The notes below the pieces were generated by a model. It saw only the letters and a program-made list of their open reading frames with translations, did no database searches and was not told the origin of the DNA. A stretch of DNA of 64,000 nucleotides from Gordonia polyisoprenivorans. Its GTDB lineage: Bacteria; Actinomycetota; Actinomycetes; Mycobacteriales; Mycobacteriaceae. The stretch's first letter is position 1. Every line of letters begins with the position of its first letter. The stretch lies in NCBI RefSeq assembly GCF_017654315.1, contig NZ_CP072203.1:4030001-4094000 (forward strand). The letters are read 5' to 3'. Below, in pieces: positions 20,720 through 30,938 of this stretch. A program made the position numbers and the translations under genes.

Positions 20720-21760
20720 TCAGATGCTGTCGTTGAGCGCCTTGATGGGCATCGACAGGTCGTTGAGGAGATCGAGGTCGTCCTCGGCGGGGCGACCCAA
20801 CGTGGTCAGGTAGTTGCCGACGATGACCGCGTTGATACCACCGAGGATGCCCTGCTTGGCGCCGAGATCGCCGAGGGTGATCTCGCGGCCGCCGGCGAAC
20901 CGCAGAATCGTGCGCGGCAGGGCCAACCGGTACGCGGCGACGGCTTTGAGCGCCTCGGCCGCGGGGAGCACGTCGAGATCGCCGAACGGGGTGCCCGGAC
21001 GCGGATTCAAGAAGTTCAGCGGCACCTCGTCGGGCTCGAGCGAGGCGAGGTCGGCGGCGAACTCGGCGCGCTGCTCGAGGGACTCTCCCATGCCGAGGAT
21101 GCCGCCGCAGCAGACCTCCATGCCCGCGTCGCGCACCATGCGCAGCGTGTCCCAACGCTCCTCCCAGGTGTGGGTGGTGACGACGTTCGGGAAGTGACTG
21201 CGGGCGGTCTCCAGGTTGTGGTTGTAGCGGTGGACGCCCATGTCCTTGAGCTGGTCGACCTGTTCCTGGGTGAGCATGCCCAGGCTGCAGGCGATCTGGA
21301 TGTCGACCTCGTTGCGGATCGCCTCGATCCCCGCGGCCACCTGCGAGAGCAGTCGCTTGTCGGGTCCGCGTACGGCCGCGACGATGCAGAATTCGGTGGC
21401 ACCGGTCTTGGCGGTCTGTTTGGCCGCCTCGACCAGCGACGGGATGTCGATCCAGGCGCTGCGCACCGGGGAGGCGAAAAGGCCGGACTGCGAACAGAAG
21501 TGGCAGTCCTCGGGGCACCCGCCGGTCTTGAGCGAGATGATGCCCTCGACCTCGACCTCGGGGCCGCACCACCGCATGCGGACGTCGTGGGCGAGTTGCA
21601 GCAACTCGGTGAGCCGGTCGTCGCCGAGCCGGAGCACGGTGAGTACCTGATCGCGGGTCAGCGCCTCACCGCGTTCGAGGACCTGGGCGCGGGCGACGGC
21701 GAGGATGTCGTCGGTGTCGGTCCCGGCCGCGACGTCGGACTGTACGGGGGCCTGGGTCAT
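20720..21760 (-). CDS. bioB: Biotin synthase
   Basis: A 346-residue radical SAM enzyme inserting sulfur into dethiobiotin. The SAM cluster motif [11 protein letters not shown] is at about residues 87-97. Cysteines in IQIACSLGM and [13 protein letters not shown] and the arginine in RFAGGRE are expected around the auxiliary cluster. Start ATG 21758-21760 has GGAGT eight bases upstream and overlaps the bioD stop (ATGA). Followed by bsaP, consistent with the actinobacterial type of BioB that needs it. Confidence 0.96.
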   Translation of the reverse strand: MTQAPVQSDVAAGTDTDDILAVARAQVLERGEALTRDQVLTVLRLGDDRLTELLQLAHDVRMRWCGPEVEVEGIISLKTGGCPEDCHFCSQSGLFASPVRSAWIDIPSLVEAAKQTAKTGATEFCIVAAVRGPDKRLLSQVAAGIEAIRNEVDIQIACSLGMLTQEQVDQLKDMGVHRYNHNLETARSHFPNVVTTHTWEERWDTLRMVRDAGMEVCCGGILGMGESLEQRAEFAADLASLEPDEVPLNFLNPRPGTPFGDLDVLPAAEALKAVAAYRLALPRTILRFAGGREITLGDLGAKQGILGGINAVIVGNYLTTLGRPAEDDLDLLNDLSMPIKALNDSI

Positions 21761-22590
21761 GGGTGAACTCCTTGATATGCGGGCTCGGATTGTGGTGCGG
21801 GTGCGGACTGTGGTGAGGGTGCGGACGGCGGTGCGGACGGCACCGGCGTTGCGGGGGCGAGACTCTCGATCCAGCCGGAATCGAACCAGCCCGGAGCGGA
21901 CTCGGCGAATTCGGCCCGGCTGCGCCCGCCTGCGCCGGCTGGCAGCACGCCGACCACCGGCACCCCGGTCAGCCGGGGCAGATCGTCGCGATTGCAGCGC
22001 ATCGCGAGATCTGGTGTGTGCGGCCAGGATCCGAGAACGAGGCCGGCCGGATGCAGCCCCGCCGATCGGATGGCCCGAACGGTCAGTTCGGTGTGGTTGA
22101 GTGTGCCGAGAGCGGGGTCGACGACGACGAGGACCTCGGCGGCGAGGGCGGCGGCCACGTCGAGGATGGTGTGCTCGGGAGCCAACCGGACCAGCACGCC
22201 GCCGGCCCCCTCGACGAGCGTCATCTGGTGCGCCGCAACAAATCCGGCGATCTGACGGCCCATCGTGTCGGGGTCGGCCTGCGCCGATCCGGCATGACGG
22301 GCCGCGGTCTCGGGGGCGAGGGGGTCGGCGAACCGCACACACTCGTGGGTCGGCAGCGTTCCGGCGAGGGCCGTGACGGTGGCGAGATCACCGGGCTCGT
22401 CGGGTCCGACGCCGGTCTGGGCGGGTTTGCACACCGCGACATCGACACCGCGGGCAGCCAGGGTCGCGGCGAGCGCAGCGGTGACGACGGTTTTGCCCAC
22501 GTCGGTCGACGTCCCGGTGATCACCAGGGAACGGCCCGCAAGGCCATGTGAACCCGCAAGGCCCTGTGCGACAACCCGACCGGCGGTCAT
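21757..22590 (-). CDS. bioD: Dethiobiotin synthetase with a Pro/Ala-rich C-terminal tail
   Basis: A 277-residue ATP-dependent carboxylase closing the ureido ring of dethiobiotin. The P-loop [12 protein letters not shown] is at about residues 25-36, VCKPAQTG follows, and [12 protein letters not shown] is the second conserved motif. Family members are about 225-240 residues; this one ends in a low-complexity tail of about 35 residues ([16 protein letters not shown] and on) that is unlikely to be catalytic. Start ATG 22588-22590 overlaps the bioF stop (ATGA). Confidence 0.94.
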   Translation of the reverse strand: MTAGRVVAQGLAGSHGLAGRSLVITGTSTDVGKTVVTAALAATLAARGVDVAVCKPAQTGVGPDEPGDLATVTALAGTLPTHECVRFADPLAPETAARHAGSAQADPDTMGRQIAGFVAAHQMTLVEGAGGVLVRLAPEHTILDVAAALAAEVLVVVDPALGTLNHTELTVRAIRSAGLHPAGLVLGSWPHTPDLAMRCNRDDLPRLTGVPVVGVLPAGAGGRSRAEFAESAPGWFDSGWIESLAPATPVPSAPPSAPSPQSAPAPQSEPAYQGVHP

Positions 22591-23777
22591 CGGACGCCCA
22601 CCTCCTCGAGGGCGGCGAGCACCACGTCGGCGGCGCGGTCGACGTCGGCGGCATCGAGGTCGGCGCGCATCGTCAGCCGCAGGCGCGAGGTACCCGGCGG
22701 CACCGACGGCGGCCGGAAGCATCCGACGAACACCCCGCGGGCCCGGCAGGCCGCCGCGGCGGCGAGCGCGGGGTGCGGATCACCGACGATCACCGAGAGC
22801 ACCGCGGAGGTCTGCGGTGTCCCGTCGGGGCCGAGCGGCAGGGTCAGGCCGAGGCGATCGGCGATGCGTAGGACGTTGTCGCGCAACCGTAGTGGCATGT
22901 CCGGATCCGCCCGCAGCAATCCCAGCGCGGCGCGGGCGGCGCCGACCGCGCCCGGGTTGAGGCCGGTGTCGAAGATGAAGGTGCGGGCCCGGTCGATCAG
23001 ATGGCCGCGCAGCACCTGCGGTCCGAGTACCACTCCCCCTTGTGCGCCCAGGGATTTCGAGGCGACCGTGGTCACCACGAGATCCGGTGCACCCGAGAGC
23101 CCGGCCTCGGCGACGACGCCGCGTCCGCCCGGCCCGCGGACACCGAGGCCGTGCGCCTCGTCGACCAGCAGAGCCGCGCCGTGCGCTCGTGCGGCGTCGT
23201 AGAGTTCGCGAACCGGCGCGGCAGCGCCGTCGACACTGTAGATCGAGTCGGTGACGACCAGTGCGCGTTCCTCGTCCCGGGCCGCGAGGGCGGCACGCAC
23301 GGCGTCGTGATCTCCGCGGTCAACGACCACCACCCGCGCCCGCGACAGCCGGCAGCCGTCGATCAGGGAGGCGTGGGTACCGGTGTCGCTGACGATGAGG
23401 TCACCGCGCCCGGCGAGCGCGGTGATCACCCCCACGTTGGCGAGATAGCCGGAGGAGAACACCAGAGCCGAAGGGAATCCCAGGAATTCGGCGATCTCGC
23501 CTTCGAGGTCGAGGTGCGCCCGGGTGGTGCCCGCGACCAGTCGCGAGGCGGTCGAGCCCGCACCCCACTCGTCGATCGCCGTGCGGGCCGCGGCGAGCAC
23601 CGCCGGATTCCTCGACATCCCCAGGTAGTCGTTCGAGGCGAGGTCGAGCAGACCCGAACCGCCGTCGCGGACCACCGGGTCGCGATGCAGCCCGGCCTGT
23701 GCGGTGGCATGTTGGGCCGCGTGCAGCCAGTCCAACGCGGGTCCGGTCGTACCGGTGAGCGTGTCCGTAATGGTCAC
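22587..23777 (-). CDS. bioF: 8-amino-7-oxononanoate synthase
   Basis: A 396-residue PLP enzyme joining pimeloyl thioester to L-alanine. Motifs: [70 protein letters not shown] and the PLP lysine in [14 protein letters not shown]. Start GTG 23775-23777 overlaps the bioA stop (GTGA). Genes for pimeloyl-chain synthesis (bioC, bioH, bioW, bioI) are not in the window. Confidence 0.95.
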   Translation of the reverse strand: MTITDTLTGTTGPALDWLHAAQHATAQAGLHRDPVVRDGGSGLLDLASNDYLGMSRNPAVLAAARTAIDEWGAGSTASRLVAGTTRAHLDLEGEIAEFLGFPSALVFSSGYLANVGVITALAGRGDLIVSDTGTHASLIDGCRLSRARVVVVDRGDHDAVRAALAARDEERALVVTDSIYSVDGAAAPVRELYDAARAHGAALLVDEAHGLGVRGPGGRGVVAEAGLSGAPDLVVTTVASKSLGAQGGVVLGPQVLRGHLIDRARTFIFDTGLNPGAVGAARAALGLLRADPDMPLRLRDNVLRIADRLGLTLPLGPDGTPQTSAVLSVIVGDPHPALAAAAACRARGVFVGCFRPPSVPPGTSRLRLTMRADLDAADVDRAADVVLAALEEVGVR

Positions 23778-25072
23778 GGCGACACCACCTCTCGGGTTGC
23801 GGCGATACTGGCCTGCGCCGCCGATGCCATGGCGCGCGTGATCACCTCGACGTCGTCGTCGGAGCACAGGAACGGCGGCATGGCATAGATCAGGGTGCGG
23901 AATGGTCGCAGCCATGCGCCGGCGTCGAGCGCGGCAGTGGTGGCGGCGGTCATGTCGACCGGCCGGTCGAGTTCGACGACGCCGATCGCGCCGAGGACCC
24001 GGACATCGCGGACACCGTCGAGGTGGCGCAGTGGGTCGAGTCCGCGGCGCAGGCCGTCCCGGATGCGGGTGACGTCGTCACGCCACGGGCGCGAGAGCAG
24101 CAGCTCGGTCGAGGCGACGGCGACCGCACACGCCAGCGGATTGGCCATGAACGTCGGGCCGTGGGCCAATCCGCCCGCCTCCCCGGAACTGATCACCTCC
24201 GCGATCTCCTCGGTACACAGGGTCGCGGCGAGGGTGAGGTATCCCCCGGTCAACGCCTTGCCGACACACATGATGTCGGGGGCGACGCCGGCCTGATCGG
24301 CGGCGAACATCGATCCGGTGCGGCCGAAGCCGGTGGCGATCTCGTCGAAGATCAACAGCACGCCCTCCTCGTCGCAGATGCGGCGCAGCGCGCGCAGGTG
24401 CGCCGGATCGTGAAAGCGCATGCCCCCGGCACCCTGGACGATCGGTTCGACGATGATCGCCGCGAGTTCGTCGCGATGGGCTGCGACGACGCCGGCGACG
24501 TCGGCGTCATAGGTGTCGTCGGCGTCCCGCGGCGGCGTCGGCACGAAGATCTGGTGGGCCAGGACGTCGGTCCACATGCTGTGCATCCCGCCGTCGGGGT
24601 CGCACACGCTCATCGGGGTGAAGGTGTCGCCGTGGTAGCCGCCGCGCCACGTGAGCAACCGGGTGCGGCCCGGTTCACCACGACCACGCCAGTACTGCAG
24701 CGCCATCTTGACCGCGACCTCCACCGAGACCGATCCGGAATCGCAGAAGAACACCTTGCGCAGCGGTTCGGGAGTGAGCTCGACGAGCAGTTCGGCGAGT
24801 CGCGCCGCGGGTTCGTGGGTGAGTCCACCGAACATGACGTGCGACATCGAGTCCAGCTGCCGCCGCACCGCGGCGTCGAGCACCGGGTGACGATAACCGT
24901 GGATGGCCGCCCACCATGAGCTCATCCCGTCGACGACCGTGCGTCCGTCGGCCAGCTCCAGTCGCACGCCGGATGCGCCGGTGACGACGAGCGGCCGGGT
25001 CGACGGCGGGAACGCACCGTAGGGATGCCAGATGTGGTCCGCATCGATGCGGCTGATGCTCATCTGATCCAC
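23774..25072 (-). CDS. bioA: Adenosylmethionine-8-amino-7-oxononanoate aminotransferase
   Basis: A 432-residue class III aminotransferase using SAM as amino donor. Markers: [75 protein letters not shown], and the PLP lysine in [20 protein letters not shown] 25070-25072 has AAGGA eight bases upstream; the ATG three codons on is 17 bases from that site and less likely. First gene of the operon; two operator-like repeats lie about 100-130 bases upstream. Confidence 0.94.
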   Translation of the reverse strand: MDQMSISRIDADHIWHPYGAFPPSTRPLVVTGASGVRLELADGRTVVDGMSSWWAAIHGYRHPVLDAAVRRQLDSMSHVMFGGLTHEPAARLAELLVELTPEPLRKVFFCDSGSVSVEVAVKMALQYWRGRGEPGRTRLLTWRGGYHGDTFTPMSVCDPDGGMHSMWTDVLAHQIFVPTPPRDADDTYDADVAGVVAAHRDELAAIIVEPIVQGAGGMRFHDPAHLRALRRICDEEGVLLIFDEIATGFGRTGSMFAADQAGVAPDIMCVGKALTGGYLTLAATLCTEEIAEVISSGEAGGLAHGPTFMANPLACAVAVASTELLLSRPWRDDVTRIRDGLRRGLDPLRHLDGVRDVRVLGAIGVVELDRPVDMTAATTAALDAGAWLRPFRTLIYAMPPFLCSDDDVEVITRAMASAAQASIAATREVVSP

Positions 25073-25170
25073 GGGGACGTTCCTTCGATGTGTCGATGCG
25101 GGCGACGTGTCGATTCGGGGCCGGGCGGCCCACACAGGTGCGGGAGGGGCTGCCTCGCCGAAGCTTCGCC

Positions 25171-25205
25171 TGGACACTGTACAGGGCCGCCCTGGACGGT
25201 GTACA
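25171..25205. promoter_or_regulatory. Two tandem BioQ-like operator sites
   Basis: TGGAC-ACT-GTACA (25171-25183) and TGGAC-GGT-GTACA (25193-25205) are 22 bases apart centre to centre, two helical turns, between divergent bioA and the TetR gene. Each has the 5-3-5 layout I recall for BioQ boxes (TGAAC-N3-GTTCA type). They also sit within near-identical direct repeats (CTGGAC, TGTACAGG, CCGC). Binding by the adjacent regulator is inferred. Confidence 0.6.
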
Positions 25206-25250
25206 GGACCGCCTCGGCGGTGTCCGGCCACGGGGCTCTACGCTGTCCGG

Positions 25251-25820
25251 GTGAGCAACAATCGCGCCGACGTCCTCGCCGCCGCCCGCGACGTGCTCAC
25301 CCGACACAGCCTCGCCGACCTGACCATGCGCAGGCTGGCAACCGAGGTCGGCGTCCGCCCCAACGCCCTGTACTGGCATTTCCCCAACAAGCAGACGCTG
25401 TTGGCGGCACTGGCCGACGACATCCTCGCCGATATCGACGAGCCCGGTCCGGAGCTGCGGTGGGACGAACGCCTCGAGGCCCTGGCGACCGGCATGCGCA
25501 CGGCCCTGCTGGCCGTCCCCGACAGCGCCGAGGTCGTCTCGTCGAGCTGGGCCAGCGCACTGTCCGGGCGGCCCGTCGCCGACGACGTGGCCTCCGCCGC
25601 CGCACTCGGCGGCCTCGACGAGCATGGGGCCCGCGCGGTCGCGACCGCGATCTGCCAGCTGGTGATCGGACTGACGATCGAGGAACAGACCCGAGCCCAG
25701 ATGGAACGGCTCGGAGTCATCGAGCCGTCCGAACGGGACTTCGACGCGGAGTTCACCGGCGCACTCGCGGTGATCATCGACGGCGCCCGCAGTCGCGCCC
25801 GCGTGGCCGGGCACCCGTAG
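25251..25820 (+). CDS. bioQ: TetR-family regulator, BioQ-like
   Basis: A 189-residue TetR repressor. The N-terminal helix-turn-helix is clear: NRADVLAAARDVLTRHSLADLTMRRLATEVGVRPNALYWHFPNKQTLLAALADDI (about residues 4-58, shown here only to mark the domain) is followed by an all-alpha ligand domain ending ARSRARVAGHP. It is divergent from bioA, the place held by BioQ, the biotin regulator of mycobacteria and corynebacteria. Start GTG 25249-25251 or nearby; I use 25251 (VSNNRADVL), which has no strong ribosome site. Confidence 0.75.
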   Translation: MSNNRADVLAAARDVLTRHSLADLTMRRLATEVGVRPNALYWHFPNKQTLLAALADDILADIDEPGPELRWDERLEALATGMRTALLAVPDSAEVVSSSWASALSGRPVADDVASAAALGGLDEHGARAVATAICQLVIGLTIEEQTRAQMERLGVIEPSERDFDAEFTGALAVIIDGARSRARVAGHP

Positions 25821-25847
25821 AACCACCGGGCGCCGGTAGCGTCGAGA

Positions 25848-28082
25848 GTGCGCACACGTCCGCCTCCGCACGAAAGTCCGACTCCCATCGTGTCCACCGC
25901 CCAGGCAGTCCGTACCCCGTCCGGGTCGGCGACCCCCGCGGCGCAGTCCTACCGCACCGATCTCGACGGGCTACGCGGGATCGCGATCGCACTGGTGGCG
26001 TGCTTTCACATCTGGTTCGGCCGGGTCTCCGGCGGGGTGGACGTCTTCCTGACGCTGTCGGGTTTCTTCTTCATCGGCTCACTCCTGCGCCACACCATCG
26101 CAAGTCAATCCCCCGACGTCGGCCTGGCCGCGACCATCAATCCGTGGCCCCGCCTGCGCCGACTCCTCCGCCGCCTGCTGCCGGCCCTGCTCACCGTCCT
26201 GGGTGCGGTGCTGATCCTGACGGTGCTCCTACTCCCGCCGACCCGATGGGCCAACATCGGTCGCGAGCTCACGGCGAGCGCCCTGTACTACCAGAACTGG
26301 TATCTGGCTCTGAACTCGCAGGACTACCTCGCGGCGAGCTCGGCGAACAGTCCCCTGCAACACATCTGGTCGATGTCGGTGCAGGGCCAGTTCTTTCTCG
26401 CCACGCTCCTGGTCGCGCTGGGCTTCGCCGGACTGGTCAAACTCGCCGCGCGGGTGATCGCACCGATCGCCACACCGCACACCATCCGCGTGTGCGTGGG
26501 GGTGGCGTTGCTCGGCGCGGCGGCGATCTCGTTCTACTGGGCCGACATGCGCATGGGCGTGAACCAGCAGTGGAACTACTTCGACACGCTCTCCCGTCTG
26601 TGGGAGCCGCTGGCCGGAGGACTGCTCGCGGTCTGGTTGCCCCGATGGCGTATCCCTCGAGCGGTGCGCACCCTCGCCGGCGCGATCGCACTCGGACTGA
26701 TCATCACCTGCGGATGGTGGATCGACGGGGTGGACTCCTATCCCGGCCCGTGGGCGCTGGTGCCGGTCGGATCCACCCTGATCCTCATCTGGGCGGGCGC
26801 GGCGGCCCTCGAACAGCGCTCCGGTGCCCGACACGCACGTCCGGTCCATCCGCTGCCGATGATCAACCGGCTGCTGGCCTCCCCCGGGCCGGTGTGGTTG
26901 GGGACCATCGCCTACGCGCTCTATCTGTGGCATTGGCCGCTGCTGATCTTCTTCCTCAACTGGCGCGGTAAAGAGCAAGCGTCGTTCCTCGACGGTGTAT
27001 GCCTGCTGGTGGTCTCGATCGGTCTGGCATGGCTGACCAAGCGCTATATCGAGGACCCGCTGCGCACCCGGACCGCACCCGGTGGCCGGGACCGGGCGAC
27101 ACGTCGCCTGCCCTCCTACACCGCCGTGCTCACCTCGATCCTCCTCGTGCTCAGCATGTCGGGGGCGGTCGCGATCGGGATGTGGCAGCGACACGTGGCG
27201 ACGCTGACCGTCGACACCGCCGACCTCGATCCGCGTGACTACCCCGGTGCCCGCGCATTGCTCGACGGTGCGCCGGTCCCGGCACTCGATCCGCAGCCGA
27301 CGCCGCTCGCGGTCATCGAAGACTTTCCGGAGACCTCGACCGACGGGTACATGAGCAGCTTCGAGGACCCGTCGATCCACGTCGGGGTGTACGGCGACCC
27401 GAACGCGCAACGCACCGTCGCGCTCGCGGGCGGTTCGCATGCCGAGATGTGGATCAGCGCCTTGCACCTGCTCGGCAAGAGACACCACTTCCGCGTCACC
27501 ACCTACCTGAAGATGGGGTGCCCGCTCTCGACCGAGGAACTGCCGTCGATGCAGAACGGCGTCCCGTATCCGCAGTGCCACGACTGGGTGCAGCGGGTGA
27601 TCCCCCGGATTATCGCCGACCGCCCCGACGCGGTGTTCACCACCTCGACCCGCCCGGACACCGCAGCCGCCGGCGACGTGTTGCCGGACACGTACGTGCC
27701 GGTGTTCGAACGATTCACCGATGCCGGTATCCCCGTTCTCGGTATGCGGGACACGCCCTGGCCGCATGACGCGCGGGGTGCCATCGACACCCCCACCTGC
27801 CTCGCCGACGGCGGCAACGGTGAGTCCTGCGGAACCGATCGCGCCTCGGCTCTCGACGCCCGCGATCCGGCGGCCGCGCTCGCCGCCACCGACCCGCTGT
27901 TCCATGCCCTCGATCTGTCCGACGGGGTCTGCACTCCCGAGCGCTGTCCCGCGATCGTCGGCAACATCATCGTGTACAAGGACTGGCATCACCTCAGCGC
28001 CACCTACGTGCGCAGTCTCACCGACGGACTCGGTGTGCAGCTCCGGCGAGCGCTGCCCTGGACCGGCGGTGTGGGAGGGTGA
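25848..28082 (+). CDS. Membrane acyltransferase (AT3) with C-terminal SGNH domain
   Basis: A protein of about 744 residues. The first 440 residues form an acyltransferase-3 membrane domain of ten or so helices, opening with RTDLDGLRGIAIALV and containing the LWHWPLLIFF motif. The rest is extracytoplasmic; GGSHAEMW (about residue 530) and the late DWHHLSATYVRS motif supply the Ser and Asp/His of an SGNH-type esterase. Such fusions O-acetylate cell-wall or exported glycans. In M. tuberculosis a homologue (Rv1565c) sits next to treX as here. The start is unsure: GTG 25848 or GTG 25890, neither with a good ribosome site. Confidence 0.82.
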   Translation: MRTRPPPHESPTPIVSTAQAVRTPSGSATPAAQSYRTDLDGLRGIAIALVACFHIWFGRVSGGVDVFLTLSGFFFIGSLLRHTIASQSPDVGLAATINPWPRLRRLLRRLLPALLTVLGAVLILTVLLLPPTRWANIGRELTASALYYQNWYLALNSQDYLAASSANSPLQHIWSMSVQGQFFLATLLVALGFAGLVKLAARVIAPIATPHTIRVCVGVALLGAAAISFYWADMRMGVNQQWNYFDTLSRLWEPLAGGLLAVWLPRWRIPRAVRTLAGAIALGLIITCGWWIDGVDSYPGPWALVPVGSTLILIWAGAAALEQRSGARHARPVHPLPMINRLLASPGPVWLGTIAYALYLWHWPLLIFFLNWRGKEQASFLDGVCLLVVSIGLAWLTKRYIEDPLRTRTAPGGRDRATRRLPSYTAVLTSILLVLSMSGAVAIGMWQRHVATLTVDTADLDPRDYPGARALLDGAPVPALDPQPTPLAVIEDFPETSTDGYMSSFEDPSIHVGVYGDPNAQRTVALAGGSHAEMWISALHLLGKRHHFRVTTYLKMGCPLSTEELPSMQNGVPYPQCHDWVQRVIPRIIADRPDAVFTTSTRPDTAAAGDVLPDTYVPVFERFTDAGIPVLGMRDTPWPHDARGAIDTPTCLADGGNGESCGTDRASALDARDPAAALAATDPLFHALDLSDGVCTPERCPAIVGNIIVYKDWHHLSATYVRSLTDGLGVQLRRALPWTGGVGG

Positions 28083-28168
28083 GCGCTCCGGAGGCGAGTG
28101 GCTTGCTTCCGAGATGAATGCGCGCCGTATCGCGACTACTGTCGGTGCATGACCGACAGAAGGTGGGC

Positions 28169-30934
28169 ATGACCGTACCGCCAACCGCCGATGACGCCAC
28201 AGGTACCGAGACCACAGGTACCGACACCACGGGTACCGAGACTGCAGGCACCGAGTCTTCTGCCACCGCGACCGGTACCGCCACCACCGCGGCGCCGCGC
28301 AGCAGCAGCACCCGACCGCATCCGACGGAGAAGCTCGTCGCCGACGGCGCCCAGGCGGAGGCGATGGTCGAGCCGGAGCCCGCGCCGATTCCGGTGTGGC
28401 CCGGTCAGGCGTACCCGCTCGGCGCCACCTACGACGGCGTGGGAACCAACTTCTCCCTGTTCTCCGAGGCCGCCGAAGCGGTGGATCTGTGCCTGATCGA
28501 TCGCGACGGCAACGAACGCCGTATACGCATCGAGGAGGTCGACGGATACTGCTGGCATTGCTATCTGCCCAATGTGGGTCCCGGCCAGTTCTACGGCTAC
28601 CGAGTCCACGGACCGTATGATCCCGGACGCGGATTGCGTTGCGACCCGAGCAAATTGCTGCTCGATCCCTACGGCAAGGCCTATCACGGCGAGTTCGACG
28701 GCGACGCGTCACTGTTCTCGTATCCGCTGCCCGAGAGCACCCACGACGACGCGGGCACGGACGAGAGCTCCGACGATGCGGACGGTTGCCTCGACGAGGC
28801 GGATACCGCCGCGATCGAAGCCGACGAGGTCACCGAGACCGACTCCGCCGACGAGACCGACCCTGCCGACGAGACCGACTCTGCGACAACGGTTGCCGAA
28901 GAAGCGACCACTACGGAAACAATCGACTCGCACGCCGCTGACACGCAGGCTGCCGGGTCCGCAGGGTCCGATGCAGCGGGTTCCGGCGCAGAGGCATCCG
29001 ATACAGAGGCGTCCGATGCAGCGGGGGCCGATGCCGGGGCGTCCGGTGCCGGGGCACCGGGTGCCGAACAGCCCGATGCAGAGGGGGCTTCCGACGCCGA
29101 TCCACTGACCGCCGACGACACCACCGACGTTGTGCCGCCGGCTCCGGAACCGGTCACCGAGCCGCAACCGTCGCCGTCGATGCCGCAGCTGGATTCGTTG
29201 GGGCACACCATGTTGTCGGTGGTCATCAACCCCTACTTCGATTGGCAGAACGACCACTCGCCCCGACTGCCGTACCACCAGACGGTGATCTACGAGGCCC
29301 ACGTCAAGGGCATGACGGCCACCCATCCCGACGTCCCGGAAGCATTGCGCGGCACCTACTCCGGGCTGTGTCATCCGGTGATCATCGATCACCTGAAGTC
29401 GTTGGGTGTGACCGCCATCGAGCTGATGCCGGTGCATCAGTTCATGCAGGACTTCGTGCTGCTCGACAAGGGTTTGCGAAACTACTGGGGGTACAACACC
29501 TTCGGCTTCTTCGCGCCGCACGTCGAGTATGCGTCGAATCACGACCAGCCCGGGAGCGCGGTCACCGAGTTCAAGGCCATGGTGCGCGCCTTCCACAAGG
29601 CGGGTATCGAGGTGATCCTCGACGTCGTCTACAACCACACCGCCGAGGGCAACCACCTCGGACCGACCGTGGCCTTCCGCGGAATCGACAACGCCGCCTA
29701 CTACCGGCTCGTCGACGACAATCCCGAGATGTACATGGATTACACCGGGACCGGCAACAGCCTCAACGGCCGCCATCCGCACACCCTGCAGCTCATCATG
29801 GATTCGCTGCGCTACTGGGTACTCGAGATGCACGTCGATGGTTTCCGGTTCGATCTCGCCTCGACGCTGGCCCGCGAGCTGCATGACGTGGACCGGCTCT
29901 CGGCGTTCTTCGATCTGGTCCAACAGGATCCGGTGGTCAGCCAGGTCAAGCTCATCGCCGAGCCGTGGGACGTCGGCGAAGGCGGGTATCAGGTCGGGAA
30001 CTTCCCGCCGCTGTGGACCGAGTGGAACGGCAAATATCGCGACACCGTGCGCGACTACTGGCGCGGCGAACCATCCACCCTGGGCGAGTTCGCCTCTCGC
30101 CTCACCGGCTCGTCGGACCTCTACGAGGCGACCGGGCGCCGCCCACTCGCGAGCATCAACTTCGTCATCGCCCACGACGGCTTCACCTTGCGTGATCTCG
30201 TGTCCTACAACGAGAAACACAACATGGCCAACGGTGAGGACAACCGCGACGGGGAAAGCCACAACCGGTCCTGGAACTGTGGGGTCGAGGGCCCCACCGA
30301 CGATCCGGAGGTCAATGCGCTGCGCGCCCGGCAGCAACGCAACATCCTCGCCACACTGTTCCTCTCCCAGGGCACGCCGATGCTCGCCCACGGTGACGAG
30401 ATCGGGCGCACACAATCGGGCAACAACAACGTCTACTGCCAGGATTCCGAGTTGTCCTGGATGGACTGGTCATTGGCGGAGAAGAACTCCGATCTGCTGG
30501 AATTCACCCGCAAGGCCATCACACTGCGCACCAAACACCCGGTGTTCCGCCGACGCCGGTTCTTCGCGGGCAAACCCATCCGGTGGGGCCGGCAGTACCT
30601 CGACATCGCCTGGCTCACCCCCTCGGGCGAGGAGATGACCACCGCCGACTGGGACAGCGGATTCGGCAAGAGTCTCGCGGTGTTCCTCAACGGCAACGGA
30701 ATCGGCGAAAAGGACGAGCGCGGCGAGAAGATCGTCGACGACAGCTTCATCATCTGCTTCAACGCCCACTACGAGCCGATCGAGTTCACGCTGCCGGCCA
30801 TCCTGGAGGCGGGATGGACCGGTGTCCTCGACACCGCCCAACCCACGGGTGACTCCGACATCGAGGACGCCTGTGGCGGCACCACATTCGCGGTTCAGGC
30901 CCGCTCGCTACTCGTCCTGCGAAAGCAGCACTGA
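28169..30934 (+). CDS. glgX: Glycogen debranching enzyme GlgX/TreX with a long acidic insertion
   Basis: A 921-residue GH13 isoamylase-type enzyme releasing alpha-1,6 branches, feeding maltooligosaccharides to TreY/TreZ. A CBM48-like domain (YPLGATYDGVGTNFSLFSEAAEAV) precedes the barrel; catalytic nucleophile in DGFRFDLAS, acid in LIAEPWDVG, and IAHDGFTL at the third site. Actinobacterial relatives are about 710 residues. The excess is an N-terminal Thr/Gly/Glu repeat region and, at about residues 187-345 between LFSYPLPES and SLGHTMLSVVINPYFDW, an Asp/Glu/Ala/Thr-rich low-complexity insert. Flanking catalytic motifs are intact. Start ATG 28169 has AAGG five to nine bases upstream. Confidence 0.93.
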   Translation: MTVPPTADDATGTETTGTDTTGTETAGTESSATATGTATTAAPRSSSTRPHPTEKLVADGAQAEAMVEPEPAPIPVWPGQAYPLGATYDGVGTNFSLFSEAAEAVDLCLIDRDGNERRIRIEEVDGYCWHCYLPNVGPGQFYGYRVHGPYDPGRGLRCDPSKLLLDPYGKAYHGEFDGDASLFSYPLPESTHDDAGTDESSDDADGCLDEADTAAIEADEVTETDSADETDPADETDSATTVAEEATTTETIDSHAADTQAAGSAGSDAAGSGAEASDTEASDAAGADAGASGAGAPGAEQPDAEGASDADPLTADDTTDVVPPAPEPVTEPQPSPSMPQLDSLGHTMLSVVINPYFDWQNDHSPRLPYHQTVIYEAHVKGMTATHPDVPEALRGTYSGLCHPVIIDHLKSLGVTAIELMPVHQFMQDFVLLDKGLRNYWGYNTFGFFAPHVEYASNHDQPGSAVTEFKAMVRAFHKAGIEVILDVVYNHTAEGNHLGPTVAFRGIDNAAYYRLVDDNPEMYMDYTGTGNSLNGRHPHTLQLIMDSLRYWVLEMHVDGFRFDLASTLARELHDVDRLSAFFDLVQQDPVVSQVKLIAEPWDVGEGGYQVGNFPPLWTEWNGKYRDTVRDYWRGEPSTLGEFASRLTGSSDLYEATGRRPLASINFVIAHDGFTLRDLVSYNEKHNMANGEDNRDGESHNRSWNCGVEGPTDDPEVNALRARQQRNILATLFLSQGTPMLAHGDEIGRTQSGNNNVYCQDSELSWMDWSLAEKNSDLLEFTRKAITLRTKHPVFRRRRFFAGKPIRWGRQYLDIAWLTPSGEEMTTADWDSGFGKSLAVFLNGNGIGEKDERGEKIVDDSFIICFNAHYEPIEFTLPAILEAGWTGVLDTAQPTGDSDIEDACGGTTFAVQARSLLVLRKQH
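28199..28258. repeat. Tandem array, 4 x 15 bp, in the 5' end of glgX
   Basis: Four 15-base copies with the core GGTACCGAGAC encode pentapeptides of the type TGTET/TGTDT near the GlgX N-terminus, in frame. Copies three and four are slightly diverged. Confidence 0.8.
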
Positions 30935-30938
30935 CCCG

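Noticed and set aside
26229..28712. Long minus-strand open frame opposite the acyltransferase and glgX
   Set aside because: Arg/His/Gly-rich translation without domain motifs, crossing two real plus-strand genes and their gap.
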